Shown one piece after another: positions 7,884 to 14,215 of a DNA stretch of 24,408 bases. Numbering within the stretch: position 1 is the first letter of the stretch; every line of letters starts with the position of its first letter. This DNA is from Susulua sp964536195 (GTDB lineage: Bacteria > Omnitrophota > Gorgyraeia > Duberdicusellales > 4484-171), in the NCBI GenBank assembly GCA_964536195.1, contig CAZHVO010000010.1, positions 1 to 24,408 of the forward strand, in the 5' to 3' direction. The notes beneath the pieces are model-generated. The model did not search any database. It was not told the origin of the DNA and saw only the letters and a program-made list of their open reading frames with translations. Both the position numbers and the translations under genes were made by a program.

Positions 7884-8159
7884 ATGGGGAAGAGAACAAC
7901 TAATTTTAATAAAACGGGAATTAACAAATTACCAAACAATAAGCCTGTTCTATATAAGATAAAAACCCAAGCAGGTGGAACAAATTATGCTGGAATTGCC
8001 AAAAAAGGAAGAGTGCAGGAAAGACTTGAAGAGCATCTTGGAGAAATTCCGGGGACCAAAGTTCAAATAGAGCAGTTTAATAGCATAAGAGATGCAGAGA
8101 AAAAAGAAAGCAATGTTATTAAGGTAAGCCAACCGAAATATAACGACAAAGGCAAATAA
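7884..8159 (+). CDS. Small GIY-YIG-like protein
   Basis: A 91-residue protein with a compact GIY-YIG-like pattern: PVLYKIKT for the first strand, NYAGIAKKGRVQERLEEHL for the second strand and helix with the conserved Arg, then DAEKKESNVI with the candidate metal-binding Glu, and QPKYNDKGK with the terminal Asn. The second motif reads YAG instead of YIG. AGGAGG at 7871-7876 fits ATG 7884; the GTG at 7878 is too close to it. It could be a small nuclease with a nicking or defence role, or a DNA-binding relic; catalytic residues seem present, so activity is possible. It is divergent from the repressor gene and is the first gene of the plus-strand cassette run. Confidence 0.75.
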   Translation: MGKRTTNFNKTGINKLPNNKPVLYKIKTQAGGTNYAGIAKKGRVQERLEEHLGEIPGTKVQIEQFNSIRDAEKKESNVIKVSQPKYNDKGK

Positions 8160-8208
8160 TTTCCAGGGAAAGAGGAATTATGTTTCTAATTTATGGGTAA
8201 CAAAAAAA

Positions 8209-8253
8209 GGGATGGCTCTATTTTAAAGCATTGAGTATTGTATCCCCGGAATT
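8209..8253 (+). repeat. Cassette-associated palindromic repeat, copy 1
   Basis: It begins GGGATGGCTCTATTTTAAAG and ends ATCCCCGGAATT. The ends GGGAT/ATCCC pair. It lies between the GIY-YIG and Shedu genes, 45 nt before the Shedu start, in the same orientation as copies 2-6. Confidence 0.85.
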
Positions 8254-8298
8254 GTTAGATCTCTGTTGCAGAATGTTTAACAAGAAAGAAAGGCAAGA

Positions 8299-9360
8299 AT
8301 GAAAGCCAAAGAATTTTATGATTTAAAAGTTAAGACTGCAAAACAATTTGGTTTTCCAGAACCAATATTTATTAATGCCGAAAAATTAAGCGATAGAACT
8401 CGTGTGCTTTATCTTATAGAAGTGCAAGCCATTCATATCCCCGATAAGAAAAAAAGTAAACCCCATCATTATGCATTAAAATTTTCCAAGTTTAAAAAAG
8501 TTAAAGAAGAGCCTTGTTGGGTCGAGGAAAATGTAATAACCGAATCAGGGTTTTCTATCTCCGATAAGGCATCAATGGAAAGATTGGCAGCATATATTAA
8601 GGCGAATCAAGCATTGTTGAATATAGATATCCTTTCAAAAGATTATACCTCAGTTATTTTGTCAAATGATGCTGTAAAGATCGATATAATAAAACGAATT
8701 TTAGAATCCGAGAAGAATAAGATAGCAATTTATGATCTTTTTAAAGAGCAATATCCAGATCTTGACAAAAGGATATTAGCATTTAAGTTAGTGCAAGCGC
8801 GAAAAATATCCTTGCTTGAATTTAAGGAAGCGCTTGATGATGCAAATAAAAAAGAGCAAAACTATTGGCAACCTTTTTTGGAAAAGAATCGCTGGATGTT
8901 TGGATTATCATATTTTGTTTTACTTGATGAGAGGCGAATCGATCTTTGGGACACAGCAGATTATATATTTGAATCGGAAGATGGGTTTATTGATATTGTA
9001 GAAATTAAGCACCCTCATTTAGAATTTTGGCAGAAAGATACAACTGGTAAATATAAGAAATATAGAGAATTTTTACAGCCAAGCGAGGGATTGAAAGGTG
9101 CTATAACACAGGCTACTAATTACATATTTCAATTAGAAAAAAAGTTTTCTGACCCTGACTGGCAAAGAAAAAATAAGTGTCAAACACCTGTTAAGCCTAG
9201 TTGTATAATTATATTGGGGCGCTCTAACGACTGGTCAATAGAAGAAAAAACTGCTTTTCGGCTTCTTAATGATAGCTTACACGGAATTGATATTATAACA
9301 TTTGACCATCTACATAGCAGAGCATCGTTGCTGTTGCAAAACATGGAAAAAGAAGGATAG
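8299..9360 (+). CDS. sduA: Shedu-type DUF4263 nuclease (anti-phage)
   Basis: The C-terminal half (about 175-350) matches the Shedu/DUF4263 PD-(D/E)xK nuclease. It has EQNYWQPFLEKNRWMFGLSY, then the core DGFIDIVEIKHP with Glu235 and Lys237, the helix AITQATNYIFQ with Gln271, and IIILGR. The N-terminal half (1-170) has no domain I can name; in Shedu proteins this part varies and is thought to sense infection. The ATG at 8299 follows an AAAGGCAAG ribosome-like stretch. Shedu works as a single gene, in keeping with its place as a solitary unit between two repeats. Function in defence is from family knowledge; the trigger here is unknown. Confidence 0.85.
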   Translation: MKAKEFYDLKVKTAKQFGFPEPIFINAEKLSDRTRVLYLIEVQAIHIPDKKKSKPHHYALKFSKFKKVKEEPCWVEENVITESGFSISDKASMERLAAYIKANQALLNIDILSKDYTSVILSNDAVKIDIIKRILESEKNKIAIYDLFKEQYPDLDKRILAFKLVQARKISLLEFKEALDDANKKEQNYWQPFLEKNRWMFGLSYFVLLDERRIDLWDTADYIFESEDGFIDIVEIKHPHLEFWQKDTTGKYKKYREFLQPSEGLKGAITQATNYIFQLEKKFSDPDWQRKNKCQTPVKPSCIIILGRSNDWSIEEKTAFRLLNDSLHGIDIITFDHLHSRASLLLQNMEKEG

Positions 9361-9369
9361 AAAGGAAAA

Positions 9370-9416
9370 GGGAATGGTTCTATTTTAAAATAATTAAGTA
9401 TTGTGCCCCCGGAATT
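9370..9416 (+). repeat. Cassette-associated palindromic repeat, copy 2
   Basis: Starts GGGAATGGTTCTATTTTAAA and ends CCCCCGGAATT. It begins 9 nt after the Shedu stop and ends 14 nt before the next gene. The ribosome site of that gene overlaps the downstream edge. Confidence 0.9.
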
Positions 9417-9430
9417 GTAAAAGGAATACG

Positions 9431-10075
9431 ATGGACCCTAATTTATATTCTCAAAACAAACAGAAAATTAATAGAAGAGATTTAAAGAGAAAATTTAAGG
9501 AGGTCGTGAAATTTTTAGACGATAGGATAGACAAAAATAAGCCCTTGTTGCCCGATTATGAGAATGAGGAGGTTCAGTATAATGAACTATTCTTTGCTAC
9601 AATAGAAACTGATCATTTTGATATTAGTCGAGCATTGTTAAAAGAAGCTAAGACATTAAGTAGTAATATTAAAACGCCCGGATGTGGAGATAGCAAAACT
9701 ATAGCAGCGGTGGTACTTTGTTCGGTTAGTATTGAGGCCACACTTAATTATGCTATCCGTTATTGTATGCATTTGATGGGATATGATGAAAACAAGGTAT
9801 ATCAATTTTTGTGGCAGTTACCGGCAAGAGATAAAATATCCATTGTTACTAAATATTTTAAAGACGATGAAGATTATAGACATGGTTTTCAATTTCTGTT
9901 TAGTAGGGTAAGAGACGGAATAGAAGATTGGGCATATGTTGGGTGTTTTCGTAATCGATTGATTCATCATAAAGGTGATGTAGTTCATATGAGTATTTCT
10001 CAGGCAAAGGCGGTTGTAAATATTACTGGGAAAATTTTAAAAAAGTTCAGTGAAGGAAATAAAATTAAGCAATAG
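9431..10075 (+). CDS. HEPN-like protein, putative defence RNase
   Basis: A 214-residue helical protein. The segment CFRNRLIHHKGD (about 180) contains an R-x4-H motif, the RNase signature of HEPN domains, and the preceding helices (AAVVLCSVSIEATLNYAIR) resemble the HEPN bundle. No nucleotidyltransferase partner is adjacent, so it would be a stand-alone effector or part of a single-gene system. ATG 9431 is preferred because AAAGGA lies 7 nt upstream; an upstream GTG in the repeat is unlikely. Assignment rests on the motif and helix pattern only; it may be an inactive or non-RNase relative. Confidence 0.65.
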   Translation: MDPNLYSQNKQKINRRDLKRKFKEVVKFLDDRIDKNKPLLPDYENEEVQYNELFFATIETDHFDISRALLKEAKTLSSNIKTPGCGDSKTIAAVVLCSVSIEATLNYAIRYCMHLMGYDENKVYQFLWQLPARDKISIVTKYFKDDEDYRHGFQFLFSRVRDGIEDWAYVGCFRNRLIHHKGDVVHMSISQAKAVVNITGKILKKFSEGNKIKQ

Positions 10076-10094
10076 CGGGGCCAGGAACTGAAAG
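10071..10094 (+). repeat. 24-bp dispersed repeat, copy A
   Basis: Contains AATAGCGGGG then CCAGGAACTGAAAG. It overlaps the stop codon of the HEPN-like gene. A second copy with 3 mismatches lies at 12260-12283. Such GGGGYCAGG...ACTGAAA motifs resemble REP-type or insertion sequence ends. Confidence 0.75.
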
Positions 10095-10123
10095 CAGAAA
10101 GTTATTGATAGAGAAGGAGGAAT

Positions 10124-10169
10124 GGGGACGGTTCTATTTTAAAATAATTAAATATTGTGTCTCTAGAAT
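10124..10169 (+). repeat. Cassette-associated palindromic repeat, copy 3
   Basis: Starts GGGGACGGTTCTATTTTAAA and ends GTGTCTCTAGAAT. The ends GGGGAC and GTCTCT still pair with G-U allowed. It precedes the SEC-C gene by 66 nt. Confidence 0.88.
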
Positions 10170-10235
10170 GATTAAATCTGTAATTAAGCCGAGCAAAATG
10201 ATGGTCGTACAATAGTTGTTATCTGAATAAAATAA

Positions 10236-11375
10236 ATGAAAATAAACAAAATTGGAAGAAATGAACCGTGCCCATGCAACAGTGGTAAAAAATACAAGAA
10301 ATGTTGTGGTAACTTCACCCATAAAGACGTAATTCCTGCAGAAGTAATCAAAAATTTAGAAAAATACCAAAAATCACAAAGATTATATGGGGATGTGCGC
10401 CCCCCAATATCATTAGAGTTTAAGGGATACAAAATGGTAGCTGTAGGAAACCAAATCCACTACTCAAAAAAATGGAAATCATTCCATGATTTTCTTTTTG
10501 ATTACATAATAAAAGTTTTAAAGGAAAATTGGGGAAAGGAAGAACTAAAAAAAGACGCTTCCGAAATGCATCCAATTTTACACTGGTATAAAGAAGTTTG
10601 TGCATTTCGGAAAAAATACTTCAAAGAAAACGATAAAGCAACACCAGCTACTTGCACTGGGATTACTGGTTCTTATTTAGCCTTAGCGTACGATTTATAT
10701 ATACTCAGACACCACTCAAAACTACAAGGAAAGCTACTATCTAGAATCAAAAATAAAGATCAATTTCAAGGAGCACGTTATGAATTATATGTTGCTGCAT
10801 CTTTTATTAAAGCTGGTTTTGGTATAGACTTTGAAGATGAAGATAACCGAGATAAAACACATTGTGAATTTCAAGCTACTCATAAAAACACAAAAGAAAA
10901 ATATTCTGTAGAGGCAAAAAGCCGTCACCGGCTAGGGTTTCTTGGGCAAAAAGGTAAAAAACAAAACTTGAAAGATCTTAGACTAAGGATAGGAAAATTA
11001 TTAAACGACGCTTTAAAAAAGGACGCTGAATATAAAAGAATTATTTTTGTAGATGTAAATATGCCTCCTGAAGAAGCAAAAGAATTTAAAATTAGCTGGA
11101 CTAAACCTCTTTTCAAAATTATCGGTCAAATAGAAAAAGATCAAATTAAAACAAGCGGTCCTATACCAGCATATCTATTTTTCACAAACCATCCTGCACA
11201 TTACATAGGACAAGACAAAATTGATCCACCAAAAAATTACTTTCTTACAGCAATTAATATTCCAGAATTTAAAAAGAATGATCCTCAAGCTGCAGAAAAA
11301 AAGCATTCGGTGATTTTTTCGCTGTGGGGGTCAATAAATAAGCATGGTATTGTTCCACATGAACTAGATTTTTAA
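10236..11375 (+). CDS. SEC-C zinc-motif protein with putative PD-(D/E)xK nuclease domain
   Basis: Residues 7-24 (GRNEPCPCNSGKKYKKCC) are a SEC-C metal-binding motif, as at the SecA C-terminus and in various nuclease or defence proteins. The middle part is unassigned. Around 170-235, the segments QGARYELYVAASFIKAGFGI, HCEFQATH and YSVEAKSRHR resemble a restriction-type PD-(D/E)xK fold: a leading Glu helix and the E-x-K of VEAKSR. Together this suggests a nuclease-type defence or nucleic-acid protein. The start is set by the SEC-C motif beginning directly after it; the ribosome site is weak. Family not recognised by name; the nuclease call is inference. Confidence 0.65.
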   Translation: MKINKIGRNEPCPCNSGKKYKKCCGNFTHKDVIPAEVIKNLEKYQKSQRLYGDVRPPISLEFKGYKMVAVGNQIHYSKKWKSFHDFLFDYIIKVLKENWGKEELKKDASEMHPILHWYKEVCAFRKKYFKENDKATPATCTGITGSYLALAYDLYILRHHSKLQGKLLSRIKNKDQFQGARYELYVAASFIKAGFGIDFEDEDNRDKTHCEFQATHKNTKEKYSVEAKSRHRLGFLGQKGKKQNLKDLRLRIGKLLNDALKKDAEYKRIIFVDVNMPPEEAKEFKISWTKPLFKIIGQIEKDQIKTSGPIPAYLFFTNHPAHYIGQDKIDPPKNYFLTAINIPEFKKNDPQAAEKKHSVIFSLWGSINKHGIVPHELDF

Positions 11376-11394
11376 AATATGATATAATAAATAA

Positions 11395-11473
11395 CAGATA
11401 ACAACTCACCCCCACTGGCTCTAACCCGTGCCTTTCGGTGACGGCTCGTGCCAGTGAGTTCGAGCGTTAGGAG
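11395..11473 (+). other. Integron attC-like recombination site A
   Basis: The site runs from CAGATAAC (R''-like) and AACTCAC (L'') to GTGAGTT (L') and GTTAGGAG (R'). The stem AACTCA...CTGGC pairs with GCCAGTGAGTT with a C-rich bulge on one side, and an inner CCGT/ACGG stem closes the top. R' fits GTTRRR. The first bases of the next cassette (TTAGGAG) are matched inversely after its gene, as in real integron cassettes. Confidence 0.65.
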
Positions 11474-12253
11474 AAAATAAAATAATGGATAACTTTTACG
11501 ATGGCAAAAAAATTCTTTCATTTTATGAAAACTGTTATTATTTTGAAATAAACCGAAAAGACACATTAAATTCAAGATTAAACTTTTCTATAGCCATACT
11601 TACATTATTAATTGGAGCAGTTGCTTTTTATCTTACCAATATTTCAAAATTGCACCTTGAGCTTAGTGTTATTTCAATCGCATTTTGGCTATTTCTATTG
11701 TGTTTGGCAATTACAATCGCCTTTTCTTTGTATTATTTATATAAGTCCATTTTTGGTTTCGAGTATGGCTATATGCCTTCTTTAAATAAAATAGACTCAA
11801 CAATTAAAACTATTAACTCTGGTGTAGATAAACAATTTACATCTTTTCTTTTAGATCGGTACAGCAAAGCGACTACACTTAACAGAGAGAATAATAAAAG
11901 GAAATCAGGATATTTCATTTTAACCCTAAGAAGCTTATTCGTTGCTATCATTTTTTTGATTTGCACTACAATTCCGTTTTTTATTTTAAAAATTCAAAAT
12001 GGTAGCACAATATACAAGATAGAGGTAATGAACTTAAAGGGGGCAATTATTATGCAAGATGAAGAAAAGAAGGAAAAAAAGAAAGAAGAAGAAGTGGCAA
12101 AGTGGCCAGACATAGAAAAACTTGAAGAAGCAAACGTCAAGGAAAAAAAGGAAACTGAAGAAGATAAAAATAGTCAATAACTCCTAACATAACTCAAATC
12201 AACCGACATAGCTCGCCGCCTTCAGTGGCTCTTTAGGTGGGTGATTTTGAACG
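11467..12253 (+). mobile_element. Integron-type gene cassette carrying a membrane-protein gene
   Basis: The left boundary lies in GTTAGGAG (11466-11473). Directly after the gene stop comes CTCCTAAC (12181-12188), its exact reverse complement, as expected for the R'' of the cassette's own attC. Both attC-like sites span 79 bp. No integron integrase is in the window. The right R' reads GTACGGG instead of GTTRRRY, so the downstream junction looks decayed. Confidence 0.55.
11485..12180 (+). CDS. Predicted three-helix membrane protein
   Basis: A 231-residue protein. Hydrophobic segments lie at about 32-50 (FSIAILTLLIGAVAFYLT), 60-86 (SVISIAFWLFLLCLAITIAF) and 148-170 (LFVAIIFLICTTIPFFIL). A soluble loop of about 60 residues lies between the second and third, and the tail from about 190 is highly charged (KEKKKEEEV...). 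The topology is like small membrane effectors found in defence cassettes, but I recognise no family. AGGAG in the attC boundary (11469-11473) lies about 11 nt before the ATG and may serve as its ribosome site. It has no own promoter that I can see. Confidence 0.75.
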   Translation: MDNFYDGKKILSFYENCYYFEINRKDTLNSRLNFSIAILTLLIGAVAFYLTNISKLHLELSVISIAFWLFLLCLAITIAFSLYYLYKSIFGFEYGYMPSLNKIDSTIKTINSGVDKQFTSFLLDRYSKATTLNRENNKRKSGYFILTLRSLFVAIIFLICTTIPFFILKIQNGSTIYKIEVMNLKGAIIMQDEEKKEKKKEEEVAKWPDIEKLEEANVKEKKETEEDKNSQ

Positions 12254-12259
12254 TACGGG
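12181..12259 (+). other. Integron attC-like recombination site B (imperfect)
   Basis: CTCCTAAC begins the site immediately after the gene stop. TCAAATCAACC pairs with GGTGATTTTGA, and an inner GCCGC/GTGGC hairpin closes it. The distal core is GTACGGG, off the GTTRRRY rule. The site is followed at once by the 24-bp dispersed repeat, copy B. Confidence 0.5.
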
Positions 12260-12283
12260 AATAGCGGGGTCAGGCACTGAAAC
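12260..12283 (+). repeat. 24-bp dispersed repeat, copy B
   Basis: AATAGCGGGG then TCAGGCACTGAAAC. It matches 21 of 24 bases with 10071-10094 and abuts the attC-like site B. Confidence 0.75.
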
Positions 12284-12333
12284 GTAAAATAGATTGAATT
12301 CTGGGGAGATCACTTAATTTAAATAAAAGGGAG

Positions 12334-12501
12334 TTGACCCTATTAATAAATACAAATAAAAAATATAAAGATTTTCCTAAGTTTATTTGGTATACTTTTG
12401 ATGTCAATGATAAGGACACAATTCACTTAACTAAGGAAGAAAAAGAAGACTTTATAGAGAAAGTGAATAAGTCAATTCAGTATAAAGATATCAAGAAGTG
12501 A
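12334..12501 (+). CDS. Possible 55-aa ORF, perhaps a truncated gene
   Basis: The frame reads MTLLINTNKKYKDFPKFIWY and on to ...KSIQYKDIKK. The only early start is a TTG with GGGAG directly against it, too close for good initiation, so this may be the 3' remnant of a longer gene. The coding region is acidic/basic and soluble-looking. It fills the 413-bp stretch between attC-like site B and the DUF1353 cassette; apart from it, the 24-bp repeat and repeat copy 4, I see nothing else there. Confidence 0.4.
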   Translation: MTLLINTNKKYKDFPKFIWYTFDVNDKDTIHLTKEEKEDFIEKVNKSIQYKDIKK

Positions 12502-12517
12502 GATTAACTATGGGAAA

Positions 12518-12564
12518 GGGGACGGTTCTATTTTAAAATAATTAAGTATTGTGTTCCTGGAATT
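12518..12564 (+). repeat. Cassette-associated palindromic repeat, copy 4
   Basis: Starts GGGGACGGTTCTATTTTAAA and ends GTTCCTGGAATT. It lies 30 nt before the DUF1353 start, with the GGGGAC/GTTCCT ends pairing through two G-U pairs. Confidence 0.9.
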
Positions 12565-12594
12565 TTATCGAATTATTGATAAGGGGGTAATACC

Positions 12595-13002
12595 ATGGGT
12601 GTGTATTTATACCGTATAAATGAAGATTATATTTATAGATCAGCTATTGTTGGAAAAAAGTTTGAAAATGAATGGATGAAATTAGATGAAGACGGGACAG
12701 TTACGATTAAGGGTAGTTATCAGACTGGGTATTGCTGGGACGGGTGCAGCCCTAAATGGAAGCTGTTTGATATGTGTTGGGGTACGCTAGAAGCGGTATT
12801 AAATCCGAAAACAGGGGTAAGCAAAACTTACCACGCCTCATTAGTTCATGATATTTTTTATCAGTTTAGTAAAGAGCTAAAATCAATTGTTAAACGTAAG
12901 GAAGTGGATGGGGAGTTTTATAATATTTTAAAAAGTAATAATTTCAGATCAGCTAAGCTCTACTATTATGTTGTGCGTATGCTTGGATGGAGGTTTTGGT
13001 AG
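12595..13002 (+). CDS. DUF1353-family protein
   Basis: A 135-residue protein with the pattern GYCWDGCSPKWK followed by YHASLVHDIFYQF, the Asp/His layout of DUF1353, a family often found in phages and mobile elements with unknown role. The conserved His-x-x-x-x-His-Asp could bind metal. AAGGGGG lies about 8 nt before the ATG. It sits alone between repeats 4 and 5, like the other units. Whether it acts in defence or is phage-derived cargo cannot be told. Confidence 0.75.
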   Translation: MGVYLYRINEDYIYRSAIVGKKFENEWMKLDEDGTVTIKGSYQTGYCWDGCSPKWKLFDMCWGTLEAVLNPKTGVSKTYHASLVHDIFYQFSKELKSIVKRKEVDGEFYNILKSNNFRSAKLYYYVVRMLGWRFW

Positions 13003-13044
13003 AGAGATAGTTTGTAAATAACGAGAACAGACCTGTATAAAGAA

Positions 13045-13091
13045 GGGGATGCTTCTATTTTAAAATAATCCAGCCGCGTGGTCCCGGAATT
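13045..13091 (+). repeat. Cassette-associated palindromic repeat, copy 5
   Basis: Starts GGGGATGCTTCTATTTTAAA and ends GGTCCCGGAATT. The middle has diverged (ATCCAGCCGCG replaces the usual ATTAAGTATTG), but GGGAT and GTCCC still pair. Confidence 0.85.
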
Positions 13092-13121
13092 TTTATTTTT
13101 TAATTGTTTACGAAGGTCTAT

Positions 13122-14045
13122 ATGAAAAAAAAGATTTTAGAGCGTTCAAAGGATTTTGCTAATAAAGGTCTTAAGAATTATGTAGAAGGTGAGAACGAGC
13201 ATTTTCTTGTTAACTTAGCCATATCTTCAGAATTGCTTGGGAAAGCATATTTAGCTGATATCCACCCAAGCTTGATTATAGATAAAGATTTCGACTCACT
13301 ATTACATGTTTGTGGTGCAGGTAAGCATGCTAGAAAGAGCCCTGCAAATATAAGAACTCTCGGAGCAAGAGAAGTATTTAACAGATGCTCTCAAATATTG
13401 CCAAAGTTAAAAGAACATGAAGAAATAATGAATATCTTGGCAAATATACGCAGTGGGCTCGTACATCTTGGAGACCACGATGCTGAACTAGCAAAAAAAG
13501 TTTTTACTCCTTACCTTAAACATGTGAAAATAATCTTAGGAGCGTTGAATATTGGTTTAAAGGACTTTTTTGGAGAGTTTAGTGATATAGCAAGTACAAA
13601 TATAAAAGATTCGAGACGGGAGATAGAAATAGAAGTACAGACTAGCTTAGCAAAAGCACGTTCTGATTTTAAACAAAGATTTCAAGGTATGGAAAAAGAA
13701 GTTGTAAAAGGAATAATTAAAACTCTTGAAGAAAGCTATGTATTAACAAAATATGAAGAAGAAAATACAGAGTGCCCCATTTGTAAAAACTTGGGCGTGG
13801 TAAGTGGTTCTTATGAAGTAGAGAAGTGGGAAGCAGATTTTGATAGAGATGGAAATCCAGAAGGCGCTTATCCGGTTGTTAAGTTATATTGTGATTCATT
13901 CAAGTGCCGTGTATGTGGGTTAGAGCTTGAGAGTTCGGAAGCGCTGGAGGCTGCTGGTATAGAGCTATGCATTGACTTAGAAGACGTAGACCCTGAAGAT
14001 TTTTACGATATAGATGAAGATGGTGACTGGTATCAGGGCAGGTAG
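13122..14045 (+). CDS. HEPN-like protein with C-terminal zinc ribbon
   Basis: A 307-residue protein. The N-terminal helical part (1-150) contains ANIRSGLVHLGDH with an R-x4-H HEPN-like motif. A charged helical linker follows (about 160-210). The C-terminus has ECPICKNLG and CRVCGLE, four cysteines forming a zinc ribbon, followed by a very acidic tail (DLEDVDPEDFYDIDEDGD). ATG 13122 is chosen because GAAGG lies 6 nt upstream. A HEPN domain joined to a zinc ribbon suggests an RNA- or DNA-sensing defence RNase, but the family is not named and the catalytic motif is inferred only. Confidence 0.65.
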   Translation: MKKKILERSKDFANKGLKNYVEGENEHFLVNLAISSELLGKAYLADIHPSLIIDKDFDSLLHVCGAGKHARKSPANIRTLGAREVFNRCSQILPKLKEHEEIMNILANIRSGLVHLGDHDAELAKKVFTPYLKHVKIILGALNIGLKDFFGEFSDIASTNIKDSRREIEIEVQTSLAKARSDFKQRFQGMEKEVVKGIIKTLEESYVLTKYEEENTECPICKNLGVVSGSYEVEKWEADFDRDGNPEGAYPVVKLYCDSFKCRVCGLELESSEALEAAGIELCIDLEDVDPEDFYDIDEDGDWYQGR

Positions 14046-14073
14046 TCGCTATTCCAAGCAATCTTGTAAAAAC

Positions 14074-14119
14074 GAGGATGGCTCTATTTCAAAATAATTA
14101 AGTATTGCGGCTCTTGATT
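14074..14119 (+). repeat. Cassette-associated palindromic repeat, copy 6
   Basis: Starts GAGGATGGCTCTATTTCAAA and ends GGCTCTTGATT. It is the most diverged of the six full-length copies but keeps length and orientation. It lies 96 nt upstream of the deaminase gene. Confidence 0.75.
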
Positions 14120-14163
14120 ATTAGGACTGTAATTAAAGTTTATTCAGTTTTCAATAAATAGGT

Positions 14164-14174
14164 TATAATATAAT
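14164..14174 (+). promoter_or_regulatory. Overlapping TATAAT -10 elements before the deaminase gene
   Basis: TATAATATAAT holds two overlapping consensus -10 hexamers. No convincing -35 at 17 nt is seen. Transcription would start around 14181, giving a leader of about 35 nt. Confidence 0.4.
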
Positions 14175-14215
14175 TAGCACTATTCTAAAAACTCAATTAT
14201 TTATGTAAAGGTATA

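Noticed and set aside
10134..10432. Minus-strand frames across the start of the SEC-C gene
   Set aside because: They overlap a clear SEC-C motif on plus and have no features of their own.
8209..14119. CRISPR array
   Set aside because: The repeats are separated by whole genes of 0.5-2.4 kb, not by uniform short spacers, and no cas gene is present.
14120..14215. An AvcI-like regulatory RNA before the dCTP deaminase
   Set aside because: Only a short AT-rich leader with -10 boxes is present; no structured RNA can be drawn.
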